A stretch of DNA of 59,226 bases from Candidatus Aminicenantota bacterium (GTDB lineage Bacteria; Acidobacteriota; Aminicenantia; JAMOAD01): NCBI GenBank assembly GCA_027061995.1, contig JAMOUT010000012.1:1-59226 (forward strand). The letters run 5' to 3'. Both the position numbers and the translations under genes were made by a program. Shown piece by piece: positions 27,946 through 39,961 of the stretch. The notes under the pieces are model-generated. The model saw only the letters and a program-made list of their open reading frames with translations. It made no database searches and was not told where the DNA came from. How positions within the stretch are numbered: position 1 is the stretch's first letter; each line of letters begins with the position of its first letter.

Positions 27946-29250
27946 ATGATATGGGAAAAATTAAAAACAGAACTTAAATCCATTCTTGATGAAAGAGAGT
28001 TAAACACTTGGTTCTCTCAAATAAAATTCATTGGTGAAGATGACAATGAATTATATTTAAAGGTCCCCGACGAATCTTTTCTCACAACATTCAAAAAAAA
28101 TTATCTTGATCTCCTTTATAATACTCTTAAAAAACTTTCTCTCACCGATTATAATCTGAATTTCATCATCGCAAGAAAAAACAATGGAACAAAAGACCAT
28201 ATCATAAAAAAAACAAAACTTTCCAACATTAAAACAAACATTAATAAAAAATATTTGTTTGATAATTTTGTCGTAGGTCCTGGAAATCAATTCGCTTATG
28301 CAATCTCGGTAGGAGCTGCTAAAAATTCCCACGACTATAACCCCATTTATATTTACGGAGATGTTGGTTTGGGAAAAACACATCTCCTTAATGCCATAGC
28401 GAATTATATCCATCTCCATGATAAAAACAAACTTGTCGTATATAAAACTTCAAAGGATTTCCTTGATGAAATGGTTTATTATCTTCAAAACAAAAAATAC
28501 TCTCTTTTCAAAGAAAAATATAAAAAAATCGATGTTCTTATCATAGATGATATTCAACTAATATCAACTTGGGAAGAAACAAAAAAACAACTTTTTTTTA
28601 TTTTTAATGAAAAGTATGAACAAGGAAAACAGATTATCATATCAAGCGATTGCCCGCCTAAAGATATAAAAAACCTTGAAGAAAGATTAAGATCCAGATT
28701 CGAGTGGGGAATTATAGCCCAAATAGAACCTCCTAATCTTGAAACAAGAATAGCGATTTTAATGCAAAAAGCAAATGAAAAAAATATTGATCTTGATATT
28801 AGTATTGCTGAATTTATCGCCTCTAAAATCAAGAAAAATGTAAGAACACTCGAAGGTGCTCTCATTAGAGTTTATGCACTTTCTTCAATTAAAGGAGTTC
28901 CTGTTACAATTGGTTTTGTAAAAGAGGCTATTAAAGATTATATTGATTATGATAAGGAGAAAATAAATCCAGATATCATTAAAAATTTCGTTGCCGATAA
29001 ATACAATATAAAAGCTCATGAACTCTCTTCTAAAAACAATTCTAAAAAAATCTCCTTTCCGAGACAGATTGCCATGTATCTTTTGAAAACCATCCTCGGG
29101 ATGCCTGTTTCAAAAATTGGTAAAGAGTTTGGTGATAAACATCATACAACAGTTCTCCATTCAATAAATAAAATCGAGAAATTAATCAAAGAGGATCCTG
29201 TTTTCGAGGATGAAATTTATTCATATATTAAAAGATTTAAAGATGAATAA
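27946..29250 (+). CDS. dnaA: Chromosomal replication initiator DnaA
   Basis: AAA+ initiator that binds DnaA boxes and opens the origin. The 434-aa protein has domain I (about 1-75, beginning MIWEKLKTEL), a short linker, domain III with Walker A GDVGLGKT and Walker B VLIIDDIQ, and domain IV with the helix-turn-helix FPRQIAMYLLK...GKEFGDKHHTTVLHS. GTG (27922) and ATG (27928) in the same frame lie inside the DnaA boxes and would add residues not typical of DnaA, so 27946 is chosen; none of the three has a strong ribosome binding site. Confidence 0.95.
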   Translation: MIWEKLKTELKSILDERELNTWFSQIKFIGEDDNELYLKVPDESFLTTFKKNYLDLLYNTLKKLSLTDYNLNFIIARKNNGTKDHIIKKTKLSNIKTNINKKYLFDNFVVGPGNQFAYAISVGAAKNSHDYNPIYIYGDVGLGKTHLLNAIANYIHLHDKNKLVVYKTSKDFLDEMVYYLQNKKYSLFKEKYKKIDVLIIDDIQLISTWEETKKQLFFIFNEKYEQGKQIIISSDCPPKDIKNLEERLRSRFEWGIIAQIEPPNLETRIAILMQKANEKNIDLDISIAEFIASKIKKNVRTLEGALIRVYALSSIKGVPVTIGFVKEAIKDYIDYDKEKINPDIIKNFVADKYNIKAHELSSKNNSKKISFPRQIAMYLLKTILGMPVSKIGKEFGDKHHTTVLHSINKIEKLIKEDPVFEDEIYSYIKRFKDE

Positions 29251-29255
29251 TAATG

Positions 29256-29264
29256 TTTTTCACA
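29256..29264 (+). promoter_or_regulatory. DnaA box downstream of dnaA
   Basis: TTTTTCACA fits the TTWTNCACA consensus and lies 6 bp after the dnaA stop, within the dnaA-dnaN spacer. Confidence 0.5.
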
Positions 29265-29293
29265 AATTTTTCATTACCGTGATTATAGTGCAC

Positions 29294-29334
29294 AAAAGGA
29301 AGAAACCGGTTTTTCAACAAAATAACTTCCTTTT
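29294..29334. terminator. Inverted repeat after dnaA (possible terminator)
   Basis: AAAAGGAAG (29294-29302) pairs perfectly with CTTCCTTTT (29326-29334) across a 23-nt loop that itself holds the palindrome AAACCGGTTT (29303-29312). A T-rich stretch follows. It could end dnaA transcription or be a structural part of oriC; the long loop is unusual for a terminator. Confidence 0.4.
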
Positions 29335-29345
29335 ATTGTTTTTTC

Positions 29346-29395
29346 TTATATATTATAATAATATATATTTATTATATAATAATAAATGTGGAAAG
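29346..29395. other. oriC unwinding-element candidate plus DnaA box
   Basis: 29346-29387 is a 42-bp run of only A and T, followed immediately by the DnaA-box-like TGTGGAAAG (29387-29395, reverse strand CTTTCCACA, one mismatch). With the boxes upstream of dnaA this gives a bipartite origin layout like that of Bacillus. Strand composition also changes here: minus-strand genes lie to the left and plus-strand genes to the right. Confidence 0.7.
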
Positions 29396-29403
29396 GTGGA
29401 AAA

Positions 29404-30516
29404 ATGAAAATTAAAATTAAAAGGGTATCGCTTGTTAAAGAATTGGAATTAATTAACGGAGTTATTGAAAAAAGAAACACCATGCCTGTCTTAAATTATT
29501 TTTTACTTAACGCAAAAGAGAATAATAAAATTGAACTTTCGGGAACAGATCTGGAAATCGGTATTGTTATTGAGATGGATGCCGAAGTTGAAGAGAAAGG
29601 GAGTTTTGCTATTCTTTTTTCTGTTTTTATGAACTTGGTTAAAGAGATGGACAATGAATTCGTGATTATTGAAAGTATAGACGGTGAAAATGTTGAGATT
29701 AAAGGTGGAAAGGGTGTTTATAAACTTTTTACCATTTCCTCTGATGATTATCCTACGATTCCTCTGCCCGAAGAGGGGGAGAAAATCAGAATAGATATAA
29801 AAGAGTTTAAAGATATTATAAAATTGATAAAGTTTTCGATATCCGCAGAGCAATATTCAAATGCAAGCGGAGGATATTTTCTTTTTAACGGAGATAAGAT
29901 AATAGCCGCTTCAACGGATTATTTAAGATTATCTTATGTTGAAAGAAGGTTAAGCGAAGATTATCCGAGAACAGAGTTTCTTTTTTATAAGAAAATATTA
30001 TCGGAAATTTTGGAATTGGGTGATGAGGGAGAGATGGAGATATTAAAGGGGATTAATAATTATTTCTTTTTATTTGAAAATAAAATTTTAATTTCAAGAA
30101 TTATGGAAAACAATTTTCCGGATTTTAATGAATTTGTTGAAAAACAAGGAACAGGAAAGGTTTTGGTTAAAAGAGGTCTTCTTATAAAAGCTTTAAGAAG
30201 GATATTGAGCATAGTTTCAACAACTTCAAACTATGTATATTTTAATATAAGTAATGGTAAACTTATTTTGAATTATAATAGCACTGATAGTGGAGAAGGA
30301 GAGGAAGAGATAGAGGTCGTATATGAGGGAGAGGATGGCTCTTTCGGATTTAATGCTAAAAATTTAAAAGAATTTCTTGAGGTTGTGAAAGAGGAAGATC
30401 TTGTTATGGAATTTTCTTCCGATAAAACAATGGTTAAATTTTATCCTGAAAAAGGGATTAACGGAATGGGGGAGAATTTTATATACAAGTATCTTCAGGC
30501 ACCTTCTTATAATTAA
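29404..30516 (+). CDS. dnaN: DNA polymerase III beta sliding clamp
   Basis: Ring-shaped processivity clamp (370 aa) with three topologically similar domains. N-terminal ENGVIEKRNTMPVLNYFLL-type segment is typical. The start at 29404 is chosen over an ATG six codons upstream because AAAGGTGG (about 29392-29399) is a good ribosome binding site and the upstream ATG falls inside a DnaA box. Neighbours dnaA and recF confirm identity. Confidence 0.95.
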   Translation: MKIKIKRVSLVKELELINGVIEKRNTMPVLNYFLLNAKENNKIELSGTDLEIGIVIEMDAEVEEKGSFAILFSVFMNLVKEMDNEFVIIESIDGENVEIKGGKGVYKLFTISSDDYPTIPLPEEGEKIRIDIKEFKDIIKLIKFSISAEQYSNASGGYFLFNGDKIIAASTDYLRLSYVERRLSEDYPRTEFLFYKKILSEILELGDEGEMEILKGINNYFFLFENKILISRIMENNFPDFNEFVEKQGTGKVLVKRGLLIKALRRILSIVSTTSNYVYFNISNGKLILNYNSTDSGEGEEEIEVVYEGEDGSFGFNAKNLKEFLEVVKEEDLVMEFSSDKTMVKFYPEKGINGMGENFIYKYLQAPSYN

Positions 30517-30530
30517 TCAAGAGGTTTTTT

Positions 30531-33889
<3,359 letters not shown>

Positions 33890-33898
33890 GAGTTAGAG

Positions 33899-36331
33899 AT
33901 GGAAGATAAATTTTTAATGGATAAGAATATTGAAGTTATTAATATAGAGGAGGAGGTTAAAACCTCTTATCTTAGCTATGCTATGAGCGTTATAGTGGGA
34001 AGAGCGATTCCCGATGTCAGAGACGGATTAAAACCTGTTCATAGAAGAATTCTTTTCTCAATGCAGCAAACAGGCAACACGCATTCAAACCCTTTTAAAA
34101 AATCGGCGAGAATTGTCGGAGATGTTATAGGAAAATACCACCCTCACGGAGATACCGCTGTTTATGATGCTGTTGTCAGGATGGCACAAGATTTTTCACT
34201 TCGTTATCCTCTTGTTGACGGACAGGGAAATTTTGGTTCGGTTGACGGAGATCCTCCGGCGGCGATGAGATATACTGAAGTCAGAATGACTAAGATAGCC
34301 GAAGAGCTTTTAAAGGACATTGATAAAGAAACAGTTGATTTTTTACCTAACTATGATAATTCTTTGGTGGAACCGGTTGTTCTTCCTTCAAGAATACCCA
34401 ATCTCCTTATTAACGGAAGTTCGGGCATTGCTGTCGGGATGGCAACGAATATTCCGCCCCATAATATTAACGAGGTTATCGACGGAGTTATTTTTTTGAT
34501 TGAAAACAGTGAAGTTAAAATAGATGATTTGCTAAAAATTGTGAAAGGACCCGATTTTCCTACAGGGGGATTTGCATATAGAAATGATAATCTTATCAGG
34601 GCTTATAAAGAGGGGAAAGGCTCTGTTTTAATGAGAGCAAGGGCTCTCATAGAGGAAGATAAAAAAGGGAGTAGAAAAATAATCGTTACTGAAATCCCTT
34701 ATACTGTTAACAAGGCTAAACTTCTTGAAAAAATAGCCTTTCTTGTGAACTCTAAAAAAATTGACGGTATATCGGGATTAAGAGATGAAAGCGATAGAGA
34801 CGGAATGAGAATAGTTATAGAATTAAAAAGAGACTCCATACCGCAAACAGTTTTAAACAATCTTTACAAACATACTCAACTTGAATTGAATTACGGGATT
34901 ATTTTTCTTGCGATTGTTGATGGAAGACCGAGACAACTTAATCTTCTTGAGCTTTTAAGATATTTTCTTTCCCACAGAAGAGAGGTTGTTTTACGAAGAG
35001 CGAAATATGAGCTTGATAAAGCTGAAAAAAGAGCTCATATTCTCGAGGGATTAAAAATAGCTCTTTCAAATATTGATGAAGTTGTGGCGATAATAAAAAG
35101 TTCTTCCAATGTTAAGGAAGCGAACGAGAGATTAAGAGCAAGGTTTGAACTTTCGGAAAGACAAGCCAAAGCCATCCTTGATATGCAGCTTCAGAGATTA
35201 ACAAACCTTGAGCAGGAAAAAATAGAACAGGAATATCTCGAACTTATCAAAAAGATAGCTTATCTTAAAGAGGTCATTTCAAATCCAAAATTAGTTGATC
35301 AAATAATTAAAAGAGAATTAACCGAGATAAAGGAAAAATACGGAGATGAAAGGAGAACCGAGATTATTTTCGGTAATGTGGAGGAATACTCATGGTCGGA
35401 TTTTGTAAAAGAGCAGGAGTTTGTGATCGTTTATACTGAATCAGGGTATATAAAGAGAACACCGGTTTCCGATTATAAGCAGAAAAAAAGAGCGGCTAAA
35501 GGACAAAGGGGTATTCTAATAAAAGAGGAAGATGCCGTGAAAGATCTTTTTACCGCAAATTCTCACGATTATCTGATTATAATTACAAACATAGGAAGAG
35601 CTTATTGGTTGCGAACAATTGATATTGTGGAAGCAAGTCTTTCCGCAAAAGGAAGACCCTTGGTTAATTTTTTACCGCTTCAGGAAAATGAAAAAGTTGC
35701 GTCTTTGATTAGTATAAGAGATTTTGATCAGGATTTGACTCTGTTCTTTATAACCAAAAAAGGTAAAGTAAAAAGAACAGCTTTAAAAGATTTTTCAAAC
35801 CCGAGAGCAACGGGAATTATTGCGGCTACCCTTAATGAGGGAGACGAGATAGTTGATGTCTTTCTTGTTAATCCTGAAGATGAAGTTCTCCTGTTTACAA
35901 AGAAAGGGAGAGCACTTAGAATAAAAGCGGGAGATGTTAGAGTTATGGGAAGAACGGCTGCCGGAGTCATAGGGATAAGACTTGCCCCCGATGATATAGT
36001 TCTTGGGGGCAGAAAAGTTATTGATGATGGTTTTATGTTTTTGATTTCTGAAAATGGTTTTGGAAAAAAGAGTAAATTAAGTTTGTTTAGAGGATATTCA
36101 AGAGGCTCCAAAGGGGTTATCGGAATGAAAGTTACCGAAAAAACAGGTTTTGTTATAGGGGGAGAGATATATAAAGAAGAGGGAGGGCTTGTTGTTATTA
36201 CTGAAAAGGGAACTTCCCTGAGAATAGATCTTGATACAATAAGAACATCGGGCAGAGCTACTCAAGGAGTGAAAATAATTAAATTAAAAAAAGGGGACAA
36301 AACAAAATCCATCACAAGAATAAGGAGTTAA
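33899..36331 (+). CDS. gyrA: DNA gyrase subunit A
   Basis: Breakage-reunion subunit (810 aa). Motifs: [36 protein letters not shown] (quinolone-resistance region with Thr at the E. coli Ser83 position and Asp at the 87 position), and AMRYTEVR with the active-site Tyr. The C-terminal beta-pinwheel (about 500-800) has six blades. The GyrA box, normally QRRGGKG, reads QKKRAAKG and is degenerate. Position directly after gyrB at oriC still favours gyrase over topoisomerase IV. Confidence 0.94.
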   Translation: MEDKFLMDKNIEVINIEEEVKTSYLSYAMSVIVGRAIPDVRDGLKPVHRRILFSMQQTGNTHSNPFKKSARIVGDVIGKYHPHGDTAVYDAVVRMAQDFSLRYPLVDGQGNFGSVDGDPPAAMRYTEVRMTKIAEELLKDIDKETVDFLPNYDNSLVEPVVLPSRIPNLLINGSSGIAVGMATNIPPHNINEVIDGVIFLIENSEVKIDDLLKIVKGPDFPTGGFAYRNDNLIRAYKEGKGSVLMRARALIEEDKKGSRKIIVTEIPYTVNKAKLLEKIAFLVNSKKIDGISGLRDESDRDGMRIVIELKRDSIPQTVLNNLYKHTQLELNYGIIFLAIVDGRPRQLNLLELLRYFLSHRREVVLRRAKYELDKAEKRAHILEGLKIALSNIDEVVAIIKSSSNVKEANERLRARFELSERQAKAILDMQLQRLTNLEQEKIEQEYLELIKKIAYLKEVISNPKLVDQIIKRELTEIKEKYGDERRTEIIFGNVEEYSWSDFVKEQEFVIVYTESGYIKRTPVSDYKQKKRAAKGQRGILIKEEDAVKDLFTANSHDYLIIITNIGRAYWLRTIDIVEASLSAKGRPLVNFLPLQENEKVASLISIRDFDQDLTLFFITKKGKVKRTALKDFSNPRATGIIAATLNEGDEIVDVFLVNPEDEVLLFTKKGRALRIKAGDVRVMGRTAAGVIGIRLAPDDIVLGGRKVIDDGFMFLISENGFGKKSKLSLFRGYSRGSKGVIGMKVTEKTGFVIGGEIYKEEGGLVVITEKGTSLRIDLDTIRTSGRATQGVKIIKLKKGDKTKSITRIRS

Positions 36332-36334
36332 AAA

Positions 36335-38113
36335 ATGATAATACCAAAAAAAACAATGGTTGATAATTTTATCGAGTCGGTTGATAAGTTTAATAAAGAA
36401 AAACATATTCTTAGAAAACATAAAAAAAAGTATGAAGCGATTTCCACAAAACAGTTTAGAAAAGATGTGATAAGGCTTGCAATCGGATTAAAGCAAATAG
36501 GGGTTAAACCCGGAGATAAAGTAAATATTATAGGAGAAACTTCTTATGAATGGCTTGTTACGGATTTGGCGATTCTCTCTGTCGGAGCGATAACCGTTCC
36601 CATTTATCCCACTCTTCCTGCCGATCAGACCCTATATATAATAAATGATTCCGAAAGCACAACTCTGTTTTATTCGACAAAAGCACAATGGGAAAAGATA
36701 AAAACCATTAAGAGCGATATTAAAAAAATTAAGCATTTTATCTCTTTTATAGATGAAATTCCATCCGAAGAGATATTAACATTATCTGGGTTGAAAGAGT
36801 TGGGTGAAGAGAGGTCTGAAGAGGAGTATTATGATTTTATAAAACAGATAGGCCCTGATGACCTTGCTACTATTATCTATACATCGGGAACAACAGGGCT
36901 TCCGAAAGGGGCGATGCTAACCCATTATAATATTTTTTCCAATACATATGTAACAACCGAGATCATGGATATTTCGGATAAAGACACCTGTTTTTCCTTT
37001 TTACCATTATCACATATCTTAGAAAGAATGGTAACACAGGTTTATGTTAGAACAGGGGCAACTATAGCTTATGCGGAAAGTATAGAAAAAGTGGCAAAAA
37101 ACATAACAGAGGTAAAACCTACCATAATGGTTTCAGTTCCAAGGTTGTTTGAAAGGGTATATACGAGAATTATGGATAAAGCTTTATCAGGTTCCCCTTC
37201 CAAAAAGAAAATTTTTTTATGGGCGATGGGAGTCGGAGAAAAAAAATTAAAATTGGACATGGAAAGAAAAAAGACACCTATCTCTTTGAAAATAAAATAC
37301 AATCTTGCCGATAAACTTGTTTTCGGAAAGGCAAAACATGCTCTCGGAGGAAATTTCAGATTTTTTATCTCAGGTGGAGCCGCTTTACCGAAAAAAGTGG
37401 GAGAATTCTTTTATCAAATAGGAATTCCTATCAGAGAAGGATATGGCTTGACCGAAACTTCTCCCGTTATAGCTGTTAATACACCGAAAGATTTTAAAGT
37501 GGGAACTGTCGGAAAACCTATTCCGGGGGAAGAGGTTAAAATAGCGGAAGATGGAGAAATTCTTGCAAAAGGTCCCAATATTATGATTGGATATTATAAA
37601 AAAGAGGAGGAGACAAAGGAGGTTTTTACAGAGGACGGATGGTTTAAAACAGGAGATATCGGTTTTCTTGATGAAGAGGGTTTTCTCGCGATAACAGACA
37701 GAAAAAAAGCGATTATCGTAACTCTCGGAGGAAAAAATGTAGCTCCTCAACCTATAGAAAATAGAATTAAGCAAAATCCTTTTATCTCAAATGTTGTTGT
37801 TATAGGAAACGAAAGAAAGTATCTTTCCGCATTAATTATACCTGAGTTTGATAAAATGGAAGAGGTTGGCGCTGTTTTAGGTAAGAGTTTCAAAGATAGA
37901 GATGATTTTGTTAACAATAAAGATGTCCAAAAATTCTTTTTAAGAGAAGTAAAAAAGATGGTTCCCGATCTTGCTGATTTTGAGGTTATTAAAAGGGTGG
38001 GGATTCTTAAAGAGGAGTTTTCAATAGACGGAGGGGAACTCACCCCGACGCTAAAAGTTAAAAGAACTTTTGTGGAAAAAAAATATAAAAAAATAATTGA
38101 TGCTTTGTATTGA
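36335..38113 (+). CDS. Long-chain acyl-CoA synthetase (AMP-forming)
   Basis: Adenylate-forming ligase (592 aa) that activates fatty acids. P-loop-like IIYTSGTTGLPKGAML (about 180-195), GYGLTETSPV, GWFKTGDIG and the late catalytic Lys region near LTPTLKVKR are present. It resembles the FadD15/ACSL subgroup (N-terminal DKVNIIGETSYEW). Ribosome binding site AAGGAG. It follows gyrA by 3 bp and is probably co-transcribed with it, a non-standard neighbour. Confidence 0.92.
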   Translation: MIIPKKTMVDNFIESVDKFNKEKHILRKHKKKYEAISTKQFRKDVIRLAIGLKQIGVKPGDKVNIIGETSYEWLVTDLAILSVGAITVPIYPTLPADQTLYIINDSESTTLFYSTKAQWEKIKTIKSDIKKIKHFISFIDEIPSEEILTLSGLKELGEERSEEEYYDFIKQIGPDDLATIIYTSGTTGLPKGAMLTHYNIFSNTYVTTEIMDISDKDTCFSFLPLSHILERMVTQVYVRTGATIAYAESIEKVAKNITEVKPTIMVSVPRLFERVYTRIMDKALSGSPSKKKIFLWAMGVGEKKLKLDMERKKTPISLKIKYNLADKLVFGKAKHALGGNFRFFISGGAALPKKVGEFFYQIGIPIREGYGLTETSPVIAVNTPKDFKVGTVGKPIPGEEVKIAEDGEILAKGPNIMIGYYKKEEETKEVFTEDGWFKTGDIGFLDEEGFLAITDRKKAIIVTLGGKNVAPQPIENRIKQNPFISNVVVIGNERKYLSALIIPEFDKMEEVGAVLGKSFKDRDDFVNNKDVQKFFLREVKKMVPDLADFEVIKRVGILKEEFSIDGGELTPTLKVKRTFVEKKYKKIIDALY

Positions 38114-38124
38114 TAGGAGTCATT

Positions 38125-39468
38125 ATGGAGAAAAAAATACTTAATTTTCCGACAACTTTTTGGTCTGCTAATATTATAGAGCTTTTTGAGAGAGCGGCAT
38201 ATTATGCAGTGGCTTCTTTTGTTGTTATATATCTTAATGAAACTCTTGGAATGAGCCCGACTTTTGCAACTTTTTTAAACGGAACTCTTTTATGGGGAAT
38301 CGTTTATTTTTTCCCGATTTTAAGCGGAACACTTGCCGATAGGTTCGGTTTTAAAAAATCTCTTATTTTTGCTTTTATATTAATTTCTCTCGGTTATTTT
38401 ATTATGGGAAATGTTCAAAAATTTTGGCCGTTGATTGTCGGAGGAGGAAATAATATAAATTATACATTCCCGATTATTGTGGGAATAGTTTTTATAGGGA
38501 TAGGAGGTTCTTTTGTAAAACCATGTATCTCGGGAACAGTGCAAAAAACAGCCGGAGTTCTTGCGACTCTCGGGTTCGGGATTTTTTATATGACAATAAA
38601 CATAGGCTCAATGCTTGGAAGAACGGTTTCCTATTTTGTCAGGATAAAAAACGGCATTCCCGCTATTTTTACATATGTTGCTACGGTTTTTGCAGTGATC
38701 GGTTTTTTTGTTGTTGTTTTTTTGTATAAAGAACCGAAATATCAGGAAAAGACAGAAGATAATAAAAAAGTTAATAAACCTAAAACACTAAAAGAAGCTC
38801 TTGTAGGTATGTTTATTGTTTTAAAAAACTATAAATTTGTTTTTTTTCTTATTGTTATCGGATTTTTTTGGTTTATTTATGTGCAAATATATAATCTGAT
38901 TCCGCTTTTTTTAAGATATATAGATCCGAAAGCTCCGGTAGAGCTTTATACGATAATAAATCCCATTATGATAGTTTTATTCCAACTTTTAATTACAAAG
39001 TTTTCCAAAAGATGGAAGCCCGTTAAATCGATTATTTTCGGTGTTACTGTCACAGTTATAGGGATGCTTTTAAATGTTTTACCTTTTCTTCTTAACCTGT
39101 CCCCCTCACACAAAAGCTCTCTTTTCGGAATAATAATACCCATAGGGGGTATTTTTATGCTGCTTTCCATCGGTTCAATGGCAGTCGGAGAGATGCTTGC
39201 CTCGCCGAGAATATATGAATACATAGGAGCTATAGCTCCGAAAGGGCAGGAAGGTCTTTATCTCGGCTATGCTAATCTTCCCATGGCAATCGGAACAATT
39301 ATAGGTGCGCCAATCGGAGGTTATCTTTTCGAAGTTTTTATTAAGACTCCTGCAAAAGCGGGACAACATCCTAAAGCACCTTTAATGTGGGTAATTGTTT
39401 CGGCAATGGGGGTTTTGTCTATTCTCGGATTGTTTTTATATGATAAATATCTTATAAAAGAAAAATGA
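38125..39468 (+). CDS. POT/PTR-family peptide transporter
   Basis: Proton-coupled oligopeptide transporter-like MFS protein (447 aa, about 12 membrane helices). The N-terminal FWSANIIELFERAAYYAV contains the ExxER/YY proton-coupling pattern of the POT family, and GTLADRFGFKKSL the MFS loop. The start at 38125 follows AGGAG; an upstream TTG extension into the acyl-CoA ligase end is discarded. With S9 peptidase and kbl-tdh nearby it fits a peptide- and amino-acid-using lifestyle. Confidence 0.87.
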   Translation: MEKKILNFPTTFWSANIIELFERAAYYAVASFVVIYLNETLGMSPTFATFLNGTLLWGIVYFFPILSGTLADRFGFKKSLIFAFILISLGYFIMGNVQKFWPLIVGGGNNINYTFPIIVGIVFIGIGGSFVKPCISGTVQKTAGVLATLGFGIFYMTINIGSMLGRTVSYFVRIKNGIPAIFTYVATVFAVIGFFVVVFLYKEPKYQEKTEDNKKVNKPKTLKEALVGMFIVLKNYKFVFFLIVIGFFWFIYVQIYNLIPLFLRYIDPKAPVELYTIINPIMIVLFQLLITKFSKRWKPVKSIIFGVTVTVIGMLLNVLPFLLNLSPSHKSSLFGIIIPIGGIFMLLSIGSMAVGEMLASPRIYEYIGAIAPKGQEGLYLGYANLPMAIGTIIGAPIGGYLFEVFIKTPAKAGQHPKAPLMWVIVSAMGVLSILGLFLYDKYLIKEK

Positions 39469-39472
39469 GTTC

Positions 39473-39500
39473 TTGACTTTTTTATGAAATAGTTTATATT
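39473..39500 (+). promoter_or_regulatory. Promoter of the PilZ gene
   Basis: TTGACT (39473-39478), 16-bp spacer, TATATT (39495-39500), followed by a leader with GGGGG before the ATG at 39543. Confidence 0.55.
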
Positions 39501-39542
39501 ATATTATATAATTTTAATAAATTGTATAAGTTGGGGGCAAAA

Positions 39543-39854
39543 ATGGAGAAAAGAAGAGAAAAGAGGTTGAAAAAAAGAGTTTTAGTCAAGTTCGGTGAAA
39601 GCGGTTTTGAAAGGATAGGTTTTACCTCAAATGTTTCTAAAAACGGACTCTATATTAATTCAACACAGATTTATCCTTCAGGTAGAAAAATCAAGATTTT
39701 ATTATCCGACGGAAATCACAATTTTTCATTGAAAGGGGAAGTAAAATGGAGCATAAAATACCCCTCTCATTTTCATTCCTATATTCCGAGTGGTATGGGA
39801 GTTGTCATTAAAGAAGCGCCAGGCGATTATTATGATTTTGTCGGGAGAATATAG
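39543..39854 (+). CDS. PilZ-domain protein
   Basis: Small (103 aa) single PilZ domain, the common c-di-GMP receptor. The N-terminal basic stretch EKRREKRLKKRV supplies the RxxxR motif, and NVSKNGLYI the [D/N]xSxxG motif on the first strand. Residues 30-95 form the six-stranded barrel. The start at 39543 follows GGGGG. Its promoter is separate from the transporter upstream. Partner unknown; the window also encodes the MshEN-containing pilus ATPase. Confidence 0.82.
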   Translation: MEKRREKRLKKRVLVKFGESGFERIGFTSNVSKNGLYINSTQIYPSGRKIKILLSDGNHNFSLKGEVKWSIKYPSHFHSYIPSGMGVVIKEAPGDYYDFVGRI

Positions 39855-39908
39855 AAAAAGACAGAAACTCTTTTCATTTTTTTTTAAAAAAAATATGTTT
39901 TTATTATC

Positions 39909-39937
39909 TTTACTTTTTTTCTGTTTTTTTCTATAAT
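39909..39937 (+). promoter_or_regulatory. Promoter of the receiver-like gene
   Basis: TTTACT (39909-39914), 17-bp spacer, TATAAT (39932-39937), then AGGAGG before the ATG at 39962. Confidence 0.6.
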
Positions 39938-39961
39938 TTAATATAAGAATAGGAGGACAAG

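Noticed and set aside
39522-39542. Longer PilZ protein starting at TTG
   Set aside because: The GGGGG ribosome binding site lies inside this extension and serves ATG 39543.
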